Part shown: positions 24,691 to 36,208 of the stretch, in pieces
Layout: each line of letters opens with the position of its first letter
Position numbering within the stretch: position 1 is the stretch's first letter
Assembly (NCBI GenBank): GCA_021464415.1
Contig: CM038470.1
Location: 41,162,099-41,226,098, forward strand
Length of the DNA stretch: 64,000 nt
Direction: 5' to 3'
Source of the DNA: Lonicera japonica
Taxonomy: Eukaryota; Streptophyta; Magnoliopsida; Dipsacales; Caprifoliaceae
Notes under the pieces: generated by a model
Told to the model about the DNA's origin: nothing
Seen by the model: the letters and a program-made list of their open reading frames with translations, nothing else
Database searches by the model: none
Position numbers and translations under genes: made by a program

Positions 24691-26684
24691 TCCTCCGGAA
24701 AGACGTCACCAAAATCCTGCAACAAAGAGACAATAACACTAGGCAAAGAAGAATTTAGCTCGTTAGTATTCAAAAGCGCTTCTTTGTATACAAATACAAG
24801 AAGTTGATTACAAAGCATCGCTCTTTTCACTTCACTAGCTCTCGCATAGAAATTCTTTTGCCTCCTCTCAAACTTGCTCTCAATAGTCACTGGTTTTTCC
24901 ACTCTACTCTCTTTTTTCTCAAGTTCTTTTCTTTTTCCCTCACTCTCTTTCTTTTCCTCACCACTCTCTCTCTTTTTCTTTTCAGCTCGCCGTTGCTCCT
25001 CCTCACTTTGCAACTTCAACTGATCGGCATAGGCTTGCTGTGGCGATAAAGGTGCAAGAATGATTGTTCTCTTGTTCATCTCAAACGAATATTTATTGGT
25101 GAAGCCATCATGTTTAACTCTCCTATCATATTGCCACGGTCTCCCCAATAACATATGGCCGGCTTGCATGGGAACCACGTCACAAAGCACTTGGTCCTCG
25201 TACTTACCAATGCTAAAGGACACCAAAACCTGCTTGTTCACCCTCACTTCACCGCTATCATTCAGCCACTGCAGTTTGTAAGGCCTTGGGTGCTTAGTCG
25301 TGTGCAATGCTAGCTTCTCTACCATCGTCGTGCTAGCCACATTAGTGCAACTACCTCCGTCTATCACCAAACTACACACCTTGCCTAGCACTAGGCACCT
25401 AGTGTGGAAAATATTCTCGCGCTGCTCCTCATCCTCCTTTGCTTGCGTGTTAAGCGCTCTTCTTGCAACTAATAACTCACCCTGGATGGCGCTCTCCTCT
25501 TCTTCGACATCCTCCAAAGGTGGCATAGCTTCAGCGCCTTCTTCATCCGTTTCATATTCCCCATTATCCAGAAGCATCATTACTCTCTTATTCGGGCATT
25601 GAGTAGAAACATGGCCCCTTCCTTGACACTTCCAACAAATAATGTCCCGGTTTCTAGTCGTAGGAGTATTAGCGGGGGCTGCCTTAGCTTGACTTCCACC
25701 AAGAGCTTCCGATTTCGATTCTACTTTCGGTTTTGGAGTGGTTTCTTTGTCATCCTTCTTCCACGGACTTTGTTTCCATGGAGTAGAGTAAGAACTTTGG
25801 CTTGGCTTGAAACTATCCCTCCTCTTGAGCTGCCTCTCTATTTTAATTGCCGTGTGCACCATATCTTCAATCTCAACATATGGCTGCAATTCAACCGCGT
25901 TGGCAATTTCCCGGTTTAACCCACTCAAGAACCGCGCCATGGTAGCTTCTCTATTTTCATCAACCTTGGCCCGAATCATGGCCATTTCCATCTCCTTATA
26001 GTATTCGTCAACACTACGATTTCCCTGCGTAAGCCCCTGCAATTTTTGGTACAATTCCCGATAATAGTGATCTGGTACAAAACGCTTCTTCATCAACCGC
26101 TTCATCTCATCCCAAGTCTCCACGGGTCCTTCATCACTACGCCTTCTCTCTATCATTAAGCGATCCCACCAAACAAGTGCATAATCGGAAAATTCAATAA
26201 CCGCCAATTTCACCTTCTTGGACTCGTAGTAATTATGGCAAGCAAATACTAATTCGATTTTCTTGACCCACTCAAGATAGGCCTCGGGGTCATTTTTTCC
26301 TTGGAAGGATGGAATCCTCAATTTGATCCCATTCATGTTGTCATCCTCCCGATTAGATCCTCTACCAAACCGTCTACCATTCCGTCGGTTAGCGATTACC
26401 GAATCGACATCGCTATCCCCATCGTCAAAGCTATCTCGGTAATAATTATCAAAATCAGCCCTCCGTTCCCTAGGCTGCGGTCTCCCACTTCTTTGAGCAT
26501 TATGTGATATGCCGGATTGCTCAATTTGAGTGCTCTCAACTCTATCTACCTTCACCCTCATTATCTTCAATTCCTCACTCATCTCTTCCACCTGCTCTTT
26601 AAAGACACCCAACTCCTCTCTCATCATTTTTTGTAAGGTGCTCGTCATGGCTTCTTGGAATAACCTAGGATCGAAACTCGACAT
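24657..26684 (-). pseudogene. CRM gag-protease, 675 residues, frameshift at end
   Basis: Minus-strand structural protein and protease. The N terminus has a coiled-coil-like segment (residues 15-55) and a basic Arg-rich region. The capsid core follows (LRIPSFQGKNDPEAYLEWVK, YYRELYQKLQGLTQGNRSVDE), with a CCHC knuckle CWKCQGRGHVSTQC near residue 350 and the protease signature LVIDGGSCTNVAS near residue 445. The frame leaves the polyprotein after VFPED because of a one-base shift near 24690; downstream pol continues in another frame. Within the frame no domain is missing, so capsid and protease could be made if transcribed. Confidence 0.88.
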
Positions 26685-27175
26685 ATTGCTGCAAAACAGA
26701 GGTTAGCACAATATAAAGAAATAAATTTTCCTCACTGCACTCCCTTACATGTTTCGCTCAAAAATAATATCACTCTGATTTTACCGCTCGTGTTTAGTTC
26801 TCAATGTATTGATATTCCTCTCAATTTTCACCTTTTGGAACTTCAAACGAATCGAAAAGCAAGAACCCTTTTCTTGGCTGCCCAAACAGACCAATCACAA
26901 CCCAAACAGATCAATTGTATGCTAGGACAAGTACGTTTTCACCAAGAACTCAAGAAACAGGAATCCCAATGAAATATGGACAAAATACGAAGCCAAATTT
27001 CAAATAAATTGAGCAAAAATTTTGTCTTGTGAAAAACTGATTTTTGGAACCCTTGGAACCTATAGAATCTGAATGCTAAAAGAAATAAAGACAAAAAACG
27101 GAATTTTTTGTACTTTATTTTTTTTTTGGACCTAGAATCACAAGTCTACTAGGGTTTTATGGTGTTTGCAATAAT

Positions 27176-27360
27176 AGCCGCCACGACTTTCAAAACCTAA
27201 CAATAAAGTCCAGCCGCCACAACTATCAAAACCTAGAAATAAAGTCAAGTCTAGGGTTTTATTTCAATACCAGCCGCCACAACTATCAAAACCTAGAAAT
27301 AAAGTCAAGTCTAGGGTTTTATGATGTTTGTAATACCAGCCGCCACAACTATCAAGTTAA
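27176..27360. repeat. 60-70-bp tandem repeat in CRM 5' leader
   Basis: Repeated units contain AGCCGCCACAACTATCAAAA and GTCTAGGGTTTTAT, at 27211, 27271 and, partial, 27338, with a more diverged copy near 27176. Confidence 0.8.
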
Positions 27361-27584
27361 CTAGGAATCAAGAGAATCACAACTAGAGATTTTCGCAAAC
27401 AACAAATCGAACACTACTTTGGTTTAGCAATTCGTATTAATATACAATATCCAAATAGATTATGAATGGACAGATTCGCTAATATGGTTCAGCAACGAAA
27501 TTGAAGATTTCGACTTTGAATAATCCGTTGAAACAAAACAAGCAGATCCGTAGTATGTAGATCTAAAGCAGATTCGAAAGTTAC

Positions 27585-27760
27585 TTAGCAAGACAGATTA
27601 TTAAAGGTAGGAACAGATTCTTAAGAACAAGAACAGATCCGTAAATAGCAAGAACAGATTATCAAAGGTAGGAACAGATTCTTAAGAACAAGAATAGATC
27701 CGTAAGTAGCAAGAACAGATCTGCAATAATAGGAACAGATTCGTAATAACAAGAACACGA
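27585..27760. repeat. Second tandem repeat in CRM 5' leader
   Basis: About 2.5 copies of a roughly 63-bp unit with GGAACAGATTCTTAAGAACA and CAGATCCGTAA. Together with the repeat at 27176 it makes a repetitive untranslated leader between the primer-binding site and gag. Confidence 0.75.
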
Positions 27761-27800
27761 TAAAATAAAACCTGGATAGAAAGAATCGCTCTGATACCAA

Positions 27801-28546
27801 TGATGTGAATCGCGACCGTATTTCTATCCGATATGACGAGTCCGTGACCCTTGACGTTAAATACGTAAGAACCTTGGAATCACGCGAAGATGATGGAGGT
27901 GGAACCTCGACCCAATCCCTAAAATGAGAATGAACCTTGGTATTGTCGAAGACAAACAATCAATTGATGGATTAATTGATTGATAAGTCGAAGAACAACA
28001 AGAATTCAATTCTGGCTGTTCGAAGTGTTCTTAGAACACAAGAGGTGAAAAACACACTCAAATTTGTATTGATAAACAAAGCTGCCTCAAAACCTTAGAG
28101 TTGCCTCCTTTAAATAGGAGGAGAATAAACAAACCCTAATCAAACCCTAAGGAAACCCTACAAACGAAATAACAAAACAAGCCCAATTCTAAGGCAACAA
28201 AAATAATGGAACACTCTAAATAAGCCCAAAAACACTCTTAGCATGCCCATCACTCTAAATACTAATTATACATAATCCTTGGGCTGCAAATAAATAAAAA
28301 CAATAATAAAAACGCCCTAATTATTCTACGTCTTCTTGGCTAAGCATTATTCTCCATTCTTGTTCTCCATTTCCATGAATACTTCGCCAAGCTCCAGCTT
28401 TACTCATCAACTCTTGGACCACGATCATGAGTGCTTCCTTAATCTTCTTGGCTCTAGCTCGGGTGATTGGACCACTTGGAACCCGGATGGGATCTGCATA
28501 GTCTTCACTCCATGATCCAGCTCTTGTGCTATCCTCAGGCTCATCA
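27801..28546 (-). repeat. CRM-type 5' LTR
   Basis: A TATTTAAAG box lies at 28108-28116 (minus). The primer-binding site TGGTATCAGAGCG (27787-27799), complementary to initiator tRNA-Met, is one base inside. The frames at 27621-27959 and 28321-28566 are LTR shadows or the copied pol tail. Confidence 0.92.
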
Positions 28547-28551
28547 GAGAT

Positions 28552-29562
28552 GATACCTACAAACATTCAAATCATGATATTGCCCAAGATTCATGTTTAG
28601 GTTCAATTCTATTGTGCAAGGATTGGTTTTGGTATTTGAAACGCTTCTTTAGAATGTGCAGCACACAAATGAAATCTCAGAGCATCTACATAGATTTAGG
28701 AATGAGTTCCAAATGATGTCTTCCTTGTGTGTGTGTGATTTTGTTTTAAAAGAACTTTTTAACCCATCAAGAATGAGTTTTGATTATCCTTTTGAAAGAA
28801 GAAAACTTTTCAAATGAAGGTATACTCTTACAAATTTTTCATTTATTTTCTTCTTCTTGGATTTTCAACAAAAAGAATAGACGCGCTTTCACGCAAAATG
28901 AATAGGTAGCCTTTTCCTTTTTCTTTTTCTTTTTCTTTTGTAATCATTTGATGCTTCTTTGCTTTTCACAAGGTGGCTTCACTCTGGTTCATAAGGCAGC
29001 CTTTTCCATCTATTCCAAATGTAAAAATGGGCTATGTAATTATCGAGTGAAACATTAAGTCAAGTTTAGATAGAAGCCCCGTTTTCAAGTGTTTTTATCT
29101 TTTCAATTTCATTGTAATGTAAGGATAGTTATTCCCTCTTTCCTTTGAAAAAAAATTTCTTTCTAAGGATAAAAACAACTCAATTGATTTAGCAAAAACT
29201 TCAACTTTTAAAACAAATGTGCATTTCTTGGATCAAAGACATTTTTGGGGAACTCAAACCTAATTAGAGATAGCTACCGAGAGATAATACTAGCATGCTT
29301 ATCCTAATCAAGAGTCAGAATGCCAAAGACAAAGCATGAACATGAATTGAAACTTTGAAATGCCAAACATGAATATTAAGCCTTATCATGAATTTTTTTT
29401 TTTTTTTAAAATGGGGCCTGAACATGGAAAATAATCAAACTTTAAGAAAAATTTGAAATAGAAAATTACATTTCCTTACCCCCCAACTTGAAATGAGCAT
29501 TGTCCCCAATGCTTTGAGCAATTGATCTTTGAGAGGCATCTTCCAATCCTTAATACCTCTGG

Positions 29563-29564
<2 letters not shown>
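28552..29564 (-). other. Athila 3' internal non-coding region
   Basis: Sequence between the A44 junction and the nested element. Near the junction it carries GCATTGGGGACAATGCTCAT followed by TTCAAGTTGGGGGG, the typical post-pol landmark of Athila elements. A T-rich stretch lies at about 29392-29407. No env-like frame is seen. The remaining 21233-21366 joins it to the 3' LTR. Confidence 0.6.

Positions 29565-29608
<44 letters not shown>
29565..29608. repeat. 44-bp homopolymer T (A on element strand)
   Basis: Forty-four T on the plus strand. It joins the end of the Athila protease frame to sequence with the ATTGGGGACAATG motif, which normally lies 3' of pol in Athila elements. It therefore marks the internal deletion junction. 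Confidence 0.9.
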
Positions 29609-29609
<1 letters not shown>

Positions 29610-30324
29610 TTAAACTTCAACCAAAGGCTTTTTTATACTTACCGAGCATACTTACCAACTTTTCCTCTTGTTCAGTTGAAATTACCACCGGAAAAGTTTC
29701 TGAAGTACCTAAAAAAGCATACTTCAAGTTGCTTGGTAATGGTTTCAATTCCATTCTTCCTTCGATTGATTTTGATGGTTCCGACTCACTTTTCTTTTGT
29801 GGAACCTGTTTTTCACTCAAAGAACACACTTGCATACAATTATCGGGTTCCTTGGGAGTGGTTAGAATATCTCCCAATGGTTCCAATTCAAAACTATACT
29901 CAAAGTGTTCCTCAACCAATGACTCTATCATGTTAACGTGTTCATCTTCATCTTCAAAATCACTTGCTTGCTTACTTAATGAAAACACATTTAGCTCAAG
30001 AGTCATATTCCCAAATGTTAATTTAACAATACCATTTTTGCAATTGATTATAGCATTTGACGTTGCAAGAAATGGTCTTCCTAAAATAACAGGAATTTGA
30101 TTAGCGGGGTTCACAACAGGTTGTGTATCAATGACAATGAAATCAACTGGGAAGAAGAACTTGTCAACCTGCACAAGTACATCTTCCACAATACCTCTTG
30201 GAACCTTAACGGACCTATCCAATAATTGAATTGTAACTTTGGTAGGCTTTAACTCTCCTAAACCTAATTGTTCATAAACTGAAAATGGAAGAACATTCAC
30301 ACTTGCTCCTAAATCAAGTAAAGC
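29609..30324 (-). pseudogene. Athila aspartic protease, truncated before RT
   Basis: Continues the gag frame beyond the TGA at 30325-30327. It starts with the retroviral-type protease signature DLGASVNVLP and contains PVILGRPFLATSNAIINC. It ends at KYKKAFGWSL, the linker that normally leads into reverse transcriptase, and there runs straight into an A44 tract. No RT residues follow. Confidence 0.85.
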
Positions 30325-32289
30325 TCATTTTATTCGACAGTTTCCTATCATACATGAAATCGTTGGACAACCGGGGTCCTTGTATTTAGGAATTCTTGTA
30401 TTTTGCAAAATTGAGCTTACTTGTTCGGCCATAAAAGCTTTCTTTTTGACATTTAACCTTCTTTTTGTGGTACACATGTCTTTCAAAAATTTTCTGTAAG
30501 AAGGAATTTGTTTGACCGCATCGAGCAATGGAATGTTAATTTTTACTTGTTTAAAAACTTCCAAAATTTCAGCATTTTGATTTGGTTTTGAGGATTGCTG
30601 TAGCCTTTGAGGAAAAGGAATTTTTACACTCTCTTCGATTTTTTCAATGTCCTCTTTTTCCTTCACTTCCTCATCATTCTTTTTGACTTCTTCATCTACC
30701 ACCTCCGTTTCTTTTGATTGAACTACTTCCTTTGGCTTTTGGTCCTTAGGATGAATAGTTTTATCAACCATTTTTCCACCTCGAAGAGTGGTGATAGACT
30801 TCACGTGCTCCATTGTATCTTGTGAAGAAGTTCCTTCTTCAATCATCATTGTTTGTCCATGAGGATTTGCAAGAGGTTGGGCTGGAAACTTTCCCTTCTC
30901 TTGGTTTGAAAAATTAGGAGCCATTTTTGATAAAAAATTCCTCATATCATTCATGGAACGATCATTGCTTTAGAAGTATTGCTCACACCTTTGAATATGT
31001 TGATCAAACTTTTGAAAATTTTGATCGCATTTTTGAATAAATTGTGTGAGCATGTCTTCCACATTTCTTTTTGGTGGGGGAACATATGATGATTGAGATT
31101 TTTGAAAATTCGGAGGTTGATTAGTTTGAGTGTTTGAATTACTCCAACGAAAATTAGGGTGATTCCTCCACTCACTATTGTAAGTTTCCGAATATGGAGA
31201 ATTTTGCGGCCTTTTGTAATTATTCATCATGTTCACTTGGGCCGGGTCAAGCAAAACTTGCTTGACGGTTGGTATGGTAGGACATTTTTCCATTGGATGT
31301 CCTATCATATCACATATGCTACACATAGTTTCTTCTTCCATCAAATTGACCTCTCTTGGTTTTGAAAATTCTAAAGCCTCAATTTTTTTGGTCAATTGTG
31401 TGACTCGTGCCGCCAAATCATCACTCTCCTTTAATTGATGGTAACCACCCCGATTAGGCATATTATTTCTTTCAGAAAAATTATAAGTATCCCATGTTTG
31501 GTTACTTTCAGCTATATAATCAAAGAAATCAAATGCCTCGTTGGGATTTTTACTTAGAAATGTGCCATTACACATCATTTCTACAAATTTTCTCATTTCA
31601 GGAGTAAGTGATTGATAGAAGAAACTAACCAAGTTCCAATTTTCATATCCATGATGGGGGCAAGCTTTTACAAGCTCTTTGTATCTTTCCCAGCATTCAT
31701 AGAATGTTTCTTGATTTTTGGGTGCAAAATTTGAGATTTGACGCCTTAAAGCGTTTGTTCTATGAACGGGGAAAAATTTCTTCAAAAATTCAGTTTGTAA
31801 AGCTTGCCACGTTGTTATGGAACGTGGTCTTTGTGCATTAAGCCAAGTTTTTGCTTTGTCTTTCAATGAAAATGGAAAAAGTTGGAGTCTTACCACCTCT
31901 TCAGTCACATTAGGGTCATAAAAAGTGGAGCACACTTCTTCGAATTCCTTGAGGTGTAAGTATGGATTTTCTGACTCCATTCCATGAAATCTTGGCAAAA
32001 GTGGTATCATTCCTGGTTTGACAGCAAAACGGTTTGCTGTTGGCGGAAGAACGATACATGATGGAGTGGCGCTCCTTGGTGGTTGGAGATAATCCCTCAT
32101 GGTTGCGATTGGTGGTTCCTGAATGGGCTGAACTTGTACATCAAAATGATTTCCACCATTTCCTCCGCGTGCTTCCTCGTTGTGATCCATTGTAACTTCT
32201 GTTTTTGTTTCAAAAAGATTATAGAAAAACGAATCGGGAAATGGATCTCTTTCTACACGTCCTTTGGTATTTCTTAACCAATGAATCAT
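30325..32289 (-). pseudogene. Athila gag with one in-frame stop
   Basis: Minus-strand capsid gene. From the Met at 32289, residues 1-439 include the Athila gag core (FHGMESENPYLHLKEFEEVC, WLNAQRPRSITTWQALQTEF) and a CCHC zinc knuckle CSICDMIGHPMEKC near residue 330. It stops at TAA 30970-30972. The same frame continues through an acidic Lys/Glu-rich linker to the block VKINIPLLDAVKQIPSYRKF and reaches a TGA at 30325-30327. Normally gag, protease and pol are one open frame, so both stops are lesions. Confidence 0.88.
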
Positions 32290-32381
32290 GTACCAAAGAA
32301 GATGTACAAGAAAAGGAAGTCACTAGATTAGAACAATACAACCAAATATGAACTAAACCCGTGATCAACTTTCGTTGCCCT

Positions 32382-32398
32382 CCCCGGCAACGGCACCA
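32382..32398 (-). other. Athila primer-binding site
   Basis: TGGTGCCGTTGCCGGGG on the minus strand, six bases inside the 5' LTR. This is the conserved Athila-lineage site. Confidence 0.85.
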
Positions 32399-32404
32399 AA
32401 AACT

Positions 32405-34265
32405 TGACGCGCGTGAAATAGTGCAATCGTATACACCCAAGTGTAGGCGGTCAAGTTGTAATATAGACTTATAGAAGTCCGAATGTCAAACCACAGGGAG
32501 GGGAGTAAAGCTTTTGTAGATCACGTGTTTAAAAAGTGAATATTGATTGATTAAAATTGTTGTGGATTGCTTTGTGGAGAAATGTGTAAAACAAAACTTA
32601 AAGTTATGAGAAATTTCTTATATTTAAGGAAAGCGAAGGCTTTGGGGGTTTATTTGTTATTTATTGGGAACCATGGTTTATGAATCCAATTCGGCTCATT
32701 CATTCTCCTTATTGTGTTGCATATTGCACTTCTCATTTAGAAGTCTAGATGTTGGCGGTAAAAGATTTCGAGGAAATACAACCAATCCAACTTTACTAGG
32801 CTACCTTATGAGGGAAGACAAACACCACATTTAAGGAGACAAATAAGCAATTAGAGAGTTCTCAAATATAGGCACAAAGTATGTTTAAGTGTTGTAGGTG
32901 ACAAGGGAAAAGAAAACCTTACTTTACACTTAACCATAAGATGTGATCATATTTGAAATAAAACTATATAATTTTATATAAAAAGCATAGCCATCCATTT
33001 ATAATGGTGATTGTTGAATAATATATGCTTACTTGTAGTACTTTGTTTGCATATAAATGATTTAACTAGTACTAATCATACAAAGCATGAAGAGTCTATG
33101 TATCATTTATGTACTAAACATGTCCATTAATCACCAAAGAACTCCATATACTAGGCATAAGGAGACAAAAGAGATTAAAATGGAGATTCCATAATATTTA
33201 TGGTGTTTTACGTCATCAAATATTATGGAATATTATTAACAGATGAGAAGCATAATTATTTAACAATACTAGGCACAGAGCTTTTAAAGAATTGGAAACT
33301 TGACCATGTTTACCTTTTAAAACAAACTCACCCCCTAGCCTTGGCTAGGTGATTCACCCCTCCATAGATGATAAAAACATGTTAAGGATGGAGTGAAATC
33401 AAAAGAACACTTGTATTAATAGATATAGAATGAGTCTATTACAAGTGAATGGAAAATACAAGAAGAAGAATAAACTATCACTCTATTATCTCTTTCTTGA
33501 TTTTCTCTTATTTTTACGAGAAATTAATCTTCACAACTCTATGATGATCTTCCTTTGGATCTTGCTCTCTATTTATAGATGTATCTGAGATGGGAGCAGG
33601 TAGAGAGTAGATGACAAGTTGTTATGGTGCATTGAATTTGTGTGGGAAAACCTTAGCATGAGTTCCTTGACAAAGCAAAGCGACAATTTTGACAAGCAAC
33701 CTAAAATTTCTCCAAGGTTGACAAATCGCCATAATATGATCGATCTTACTAGGAAGATCGATCTTACTATGGGAATTTTCTCTTCTGGACTGCTACTGGA
33801 ATTTTCTGTTTGAAAAGGGTGAGGGAGTAGGATCGATCTTAGTAGTAAGATCGATCTTACTCAGGGAAGATCTTGTACTGGATCAAAGCAGGTACTATAC
33901 AGTTTGCAAATGGGCCAGAGTGGGATCGATCTTACTAGTAAGATCGATCTTACTCAGGGTCTGTTTCTTCCTGGATTTTACAAAACTGTTGAAATGAAGA
34001 AATGGAAGCTAGTAGGATCGATCTTACTACTTCAGAATGGTGTTATTTTTCATCTTCTTTCCTTGAACACTTTGGCTTTTGATCTGAAATCCCTTTTTGG
34101 TGCCTTTTCATCATCAACAAATGCTTGCAAAACATATATTAGTACACCATTTTGCTATGAACCAACAAGTTGCAATTTAAGGTTTATTTTAGTGTGTTTA
34201 GCCATATAAGAGCACTCTAATGCTAAGAAAAGCATATTCTTATATTCAATATAGTGCTCTTATCA
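32405..34265 (-). repeat. Athila 5' LTR
   Basis: Partner of 19372-21232 with the same length. The TATA box is at 33569-33577 (minus). The palindromic GATCGATCTTAC copies recur at about 33733-34030. The open frames at 20871-21176 and 33904-34209 are non-coding shadows of these LTRs. Confidence 0.92.
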
Positions 34266-34270
34266 CTAGG

Positions 34271-36019
34271 ATAAGATATACCATACCACATAAGGTAGAA
34301 GAGAGAACAACACATCCAATTCTTCATGTACATGATTTTCAATGAAATATGTGCAATGAGAGATTTAAGCTTTAATCAAAATCCCCCTTGGACTTTCCGT
34401 GTTCTTTGTATCTATCTAGGATATGAAGAACAACTCTACAAGTTTCTATGAGCATGAAATAACATTAGTACAAGTTGACTTTAAGACTCTTGTTCATATC
34501 ATTACAATTAAAAGAATTGTATGGAGCAAGGAAAAGTGGATGGGGACTAGCGGAATGTTATGACTTATGCAATGCATATATTCCTTCCACGATTAAACCA
34601 TGAATTTCACCAAATACACCATAGCGTACAAACACAATCAAATTCATTTCCAAAAACATAAGGTACACTTGTGTTCTTATATATATATATAATCATTATT
34701 GAATTTTACTTTTTGTGAAATATCACCAAATAAATGTGTACAAGAACGAAGAGAGGTTATTCTAGGTAATAGTGTAACGTTGAACGAGTCACAATGACCC
34801 AATTTGTGTAGGCTTTGCTCGAGTTTTGGAGTACGTGTGCAAGTAGAGAAGATCTTTAGATCTGAAGAGCTTGTTGGCATAGTAATGTTTTAAATATTTG
34901 GAACAAGAACAACATGTTCCTGAAGAACTAATCAGCCATGAATTCCAAATAAGTAATGGCACCCATTCTGCCTTCGATCAGGTTTCCATCGTATCTTGTA
35001 ATTTGTCATTAATCCTTCAAACCATATGAACAAAACAAGGTTTATTAGACTAATAGTCGAAAACAATGTCTATTTGAGCATTAGTAAATATAAATCTTGT
35101 ATATAAGAAAAGGCAAGGCGGCACATAAACATACAGAATGTCACTTCTTGTAAAACAAAGAGGCCAGATATAACATTTGCACATTTTAAGGCCAAGGGAA
35201 TTGGAAATTCACAGCCATTGATTACCATTTTTTGTAACGAGGCTTATTATAAAGAGGTCAACAAGTCCGCTTCTTCTCCTAGTCGATTATTTACTTTTGT
35301 AGAAGGATAAGCCCATGGTAAGAATTCCAATCCAACCCCAAACAATTGAGAATGTAAAACAGAGAACTCTAGGAAATCAATACGAACCAATGGTTCAACC
35401 ATGTTAATACACTTGAAAAATCAAGCTCTACTAAATTCAACACTAAGCATGTTTCTTAGCAATATAGTTCAAATGGTAATTACAAGATTTGTTACTCTAA
35501 AAATAGATTTTAAACTGCAAAACAAAGATTTATATATATACATATATACCAACTTCAAAGACTAGTGATTATGCCTTAAATGGTTATTATGCCTTGAATC
35601 ATTTGGCTTAAAAGGGTCTAGCAGCAATAATTAAAAGCCTACAAGTAATAGTGTATCTAAGTGATGACTAGTGATTGCTCTAGTAGTAGCACACATGATG
35701 GCTTTATCCAATTTTTTAATCCTTGTTTGTTCTGGCAGTTATGCTTAAGAAAAAACAAGTAAAATGCTATCTAACAGAGAATAAATTGATCAATACGTGA
35801 ATCCCCATATAATCTATTTCTATGAGACATTTCATCAAACAACACATGAGCATACTTATATAACTTCAATTCTTCAAATAAGAGTAAGTTACCATCAAAC
35901 AAAGCGGAAAAAAAACAGATTATGTTGCAATGCAAATTATTGAAATCCCCAGAAGAAAAAACAAAATCAGAGTAAACCAATTCATAAGAACAAAAGAGAT
36001 ACATCACTACACCATTTAC
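34271..36019. other. Flank of Athila element, mostly featureless
   Basis: It begins with DNA that adjoined 19366 before the Athila insertion. Apart from a relic of a kinase 5' end (34899-34958) I see no convincing gene. A minus-strand stretch near 35776-35870 encodes KYAHVLFDEMSHRN, which resembles one pentatricopeptide (PPR) motif, but the surrounding frame does not extend the match. Confidence 0.4.
34899..34958 (-). pseudogene. Relic of a receptor-kinase 5' end
   Basis: About 60 bp match the start-codon region of the kinase at 8235-11959. Both share GAACAAGAACAA, then CAGCCATGAATTCCAAA and AATAAGTAAT. On the minus strand it reads ATG-GCT-GAT and then a stop. Nothing more of the kinase follows. 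It marks a former third copy or a small duplicated fragment of the cluster. Confidence 0.6.
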
Positions 36020-36023
36020 CTAA

Positions 36024-36208
36024 CTTACTGACGGCTCCACTTTTGATGTTGAAAAGGCATTAGCCGTTTTAATAATTGCGATTCCGTCGGAATAATCATC
36101 GATCCCACATGGGCATTCTCCGGCGAACGTTCTCTCTGCGTGCTTCATCAACGACGAGGCCACCATGCTCTGATACTCTCCACCATTTTTCTCCTCCTTC
36201 AGATCCAT
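36024..36208 (-). CDS. Possible first exon of unknown gene
   Basis: A minus-strand ATG with about 61 codons (MDLKEEKNGGEYQSM...) ends at a consensus donor GTAAGT directly after CCGTCA. The upstream sequence is pyrimidine-rich like a leader. I do not recognise the protein and found no second exon, so this may be chance or a relic. Notable residues are the ECPCG cysteines in the middle. Confidence 0.2.

Larger units (their letters stand above)
21367..28546 (-). mobile_element. CRM-type chromovirus, full structure, 7180 bp
   Basis: A structurally complete LTR retrotransposon on the minus strand, with 746-bp LTRs at 27801-28546 (5') and 21367-22112 (3') and target duplication GAGAT (21362-21366 and 28547-28551). 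LTR ends are TGATGAGCC and CACATCA. I see five substitutions between the LTRs (0.7%), roughly 0.26 million years. Gag and pol match the CRM (centromeric retrotransposon) group, including a GPITRARAKK tail in place of a normal chromodomain. It is inserted in the Athila element. The polyprotein is broken in three places, so it needs proteins from elsewhere. Confidence 0.92.
19372..34265 (-). mobile_element. Athila-type gypsy element, deleted pol, nested insert
   Basis: Two direct LTRs of 1861 bp each (19372-21232 and 32405-34265) are flanked by CTAGG (19367-19371 and 34266-34270). The element reads on the minus strand. The primer-binding site TGGTGCCGTTGCCGGGG at 32382-32398 is the Athila type. 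Gag and protease frames follow, but reverse transcriptase, RNase H and integrase are absent. A complete CRM-type element (21367-28546) sits near its 3' end. Without that insert it is about 7.7 kb. By eye I count about 40 LTR differences in 1861 bp (about 2%), roughly 0.8 million years at the commonly used 1.3e-8 substitutions per site per year. Confidence 0.92.

Noticed and set aside
21367..28546. Claim that this window is centromeric because of a CRM-type element
   Set aside because: A single CRM-like copy nested in Athila does not establish location, and no satellite array typical of a centromere is present.
28552..29564. Athila env-like gene
   Set aside because: No frame with a signal peptide or membrane segments of useful length remains between the A-tract junction and the nested element.
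29522..30100. 192-codon plus-strand frame with a poly-Phe run
   Set aside because: It is the antisense shadow of the Athila protease plus the T44 tract; no independent protein similarity.
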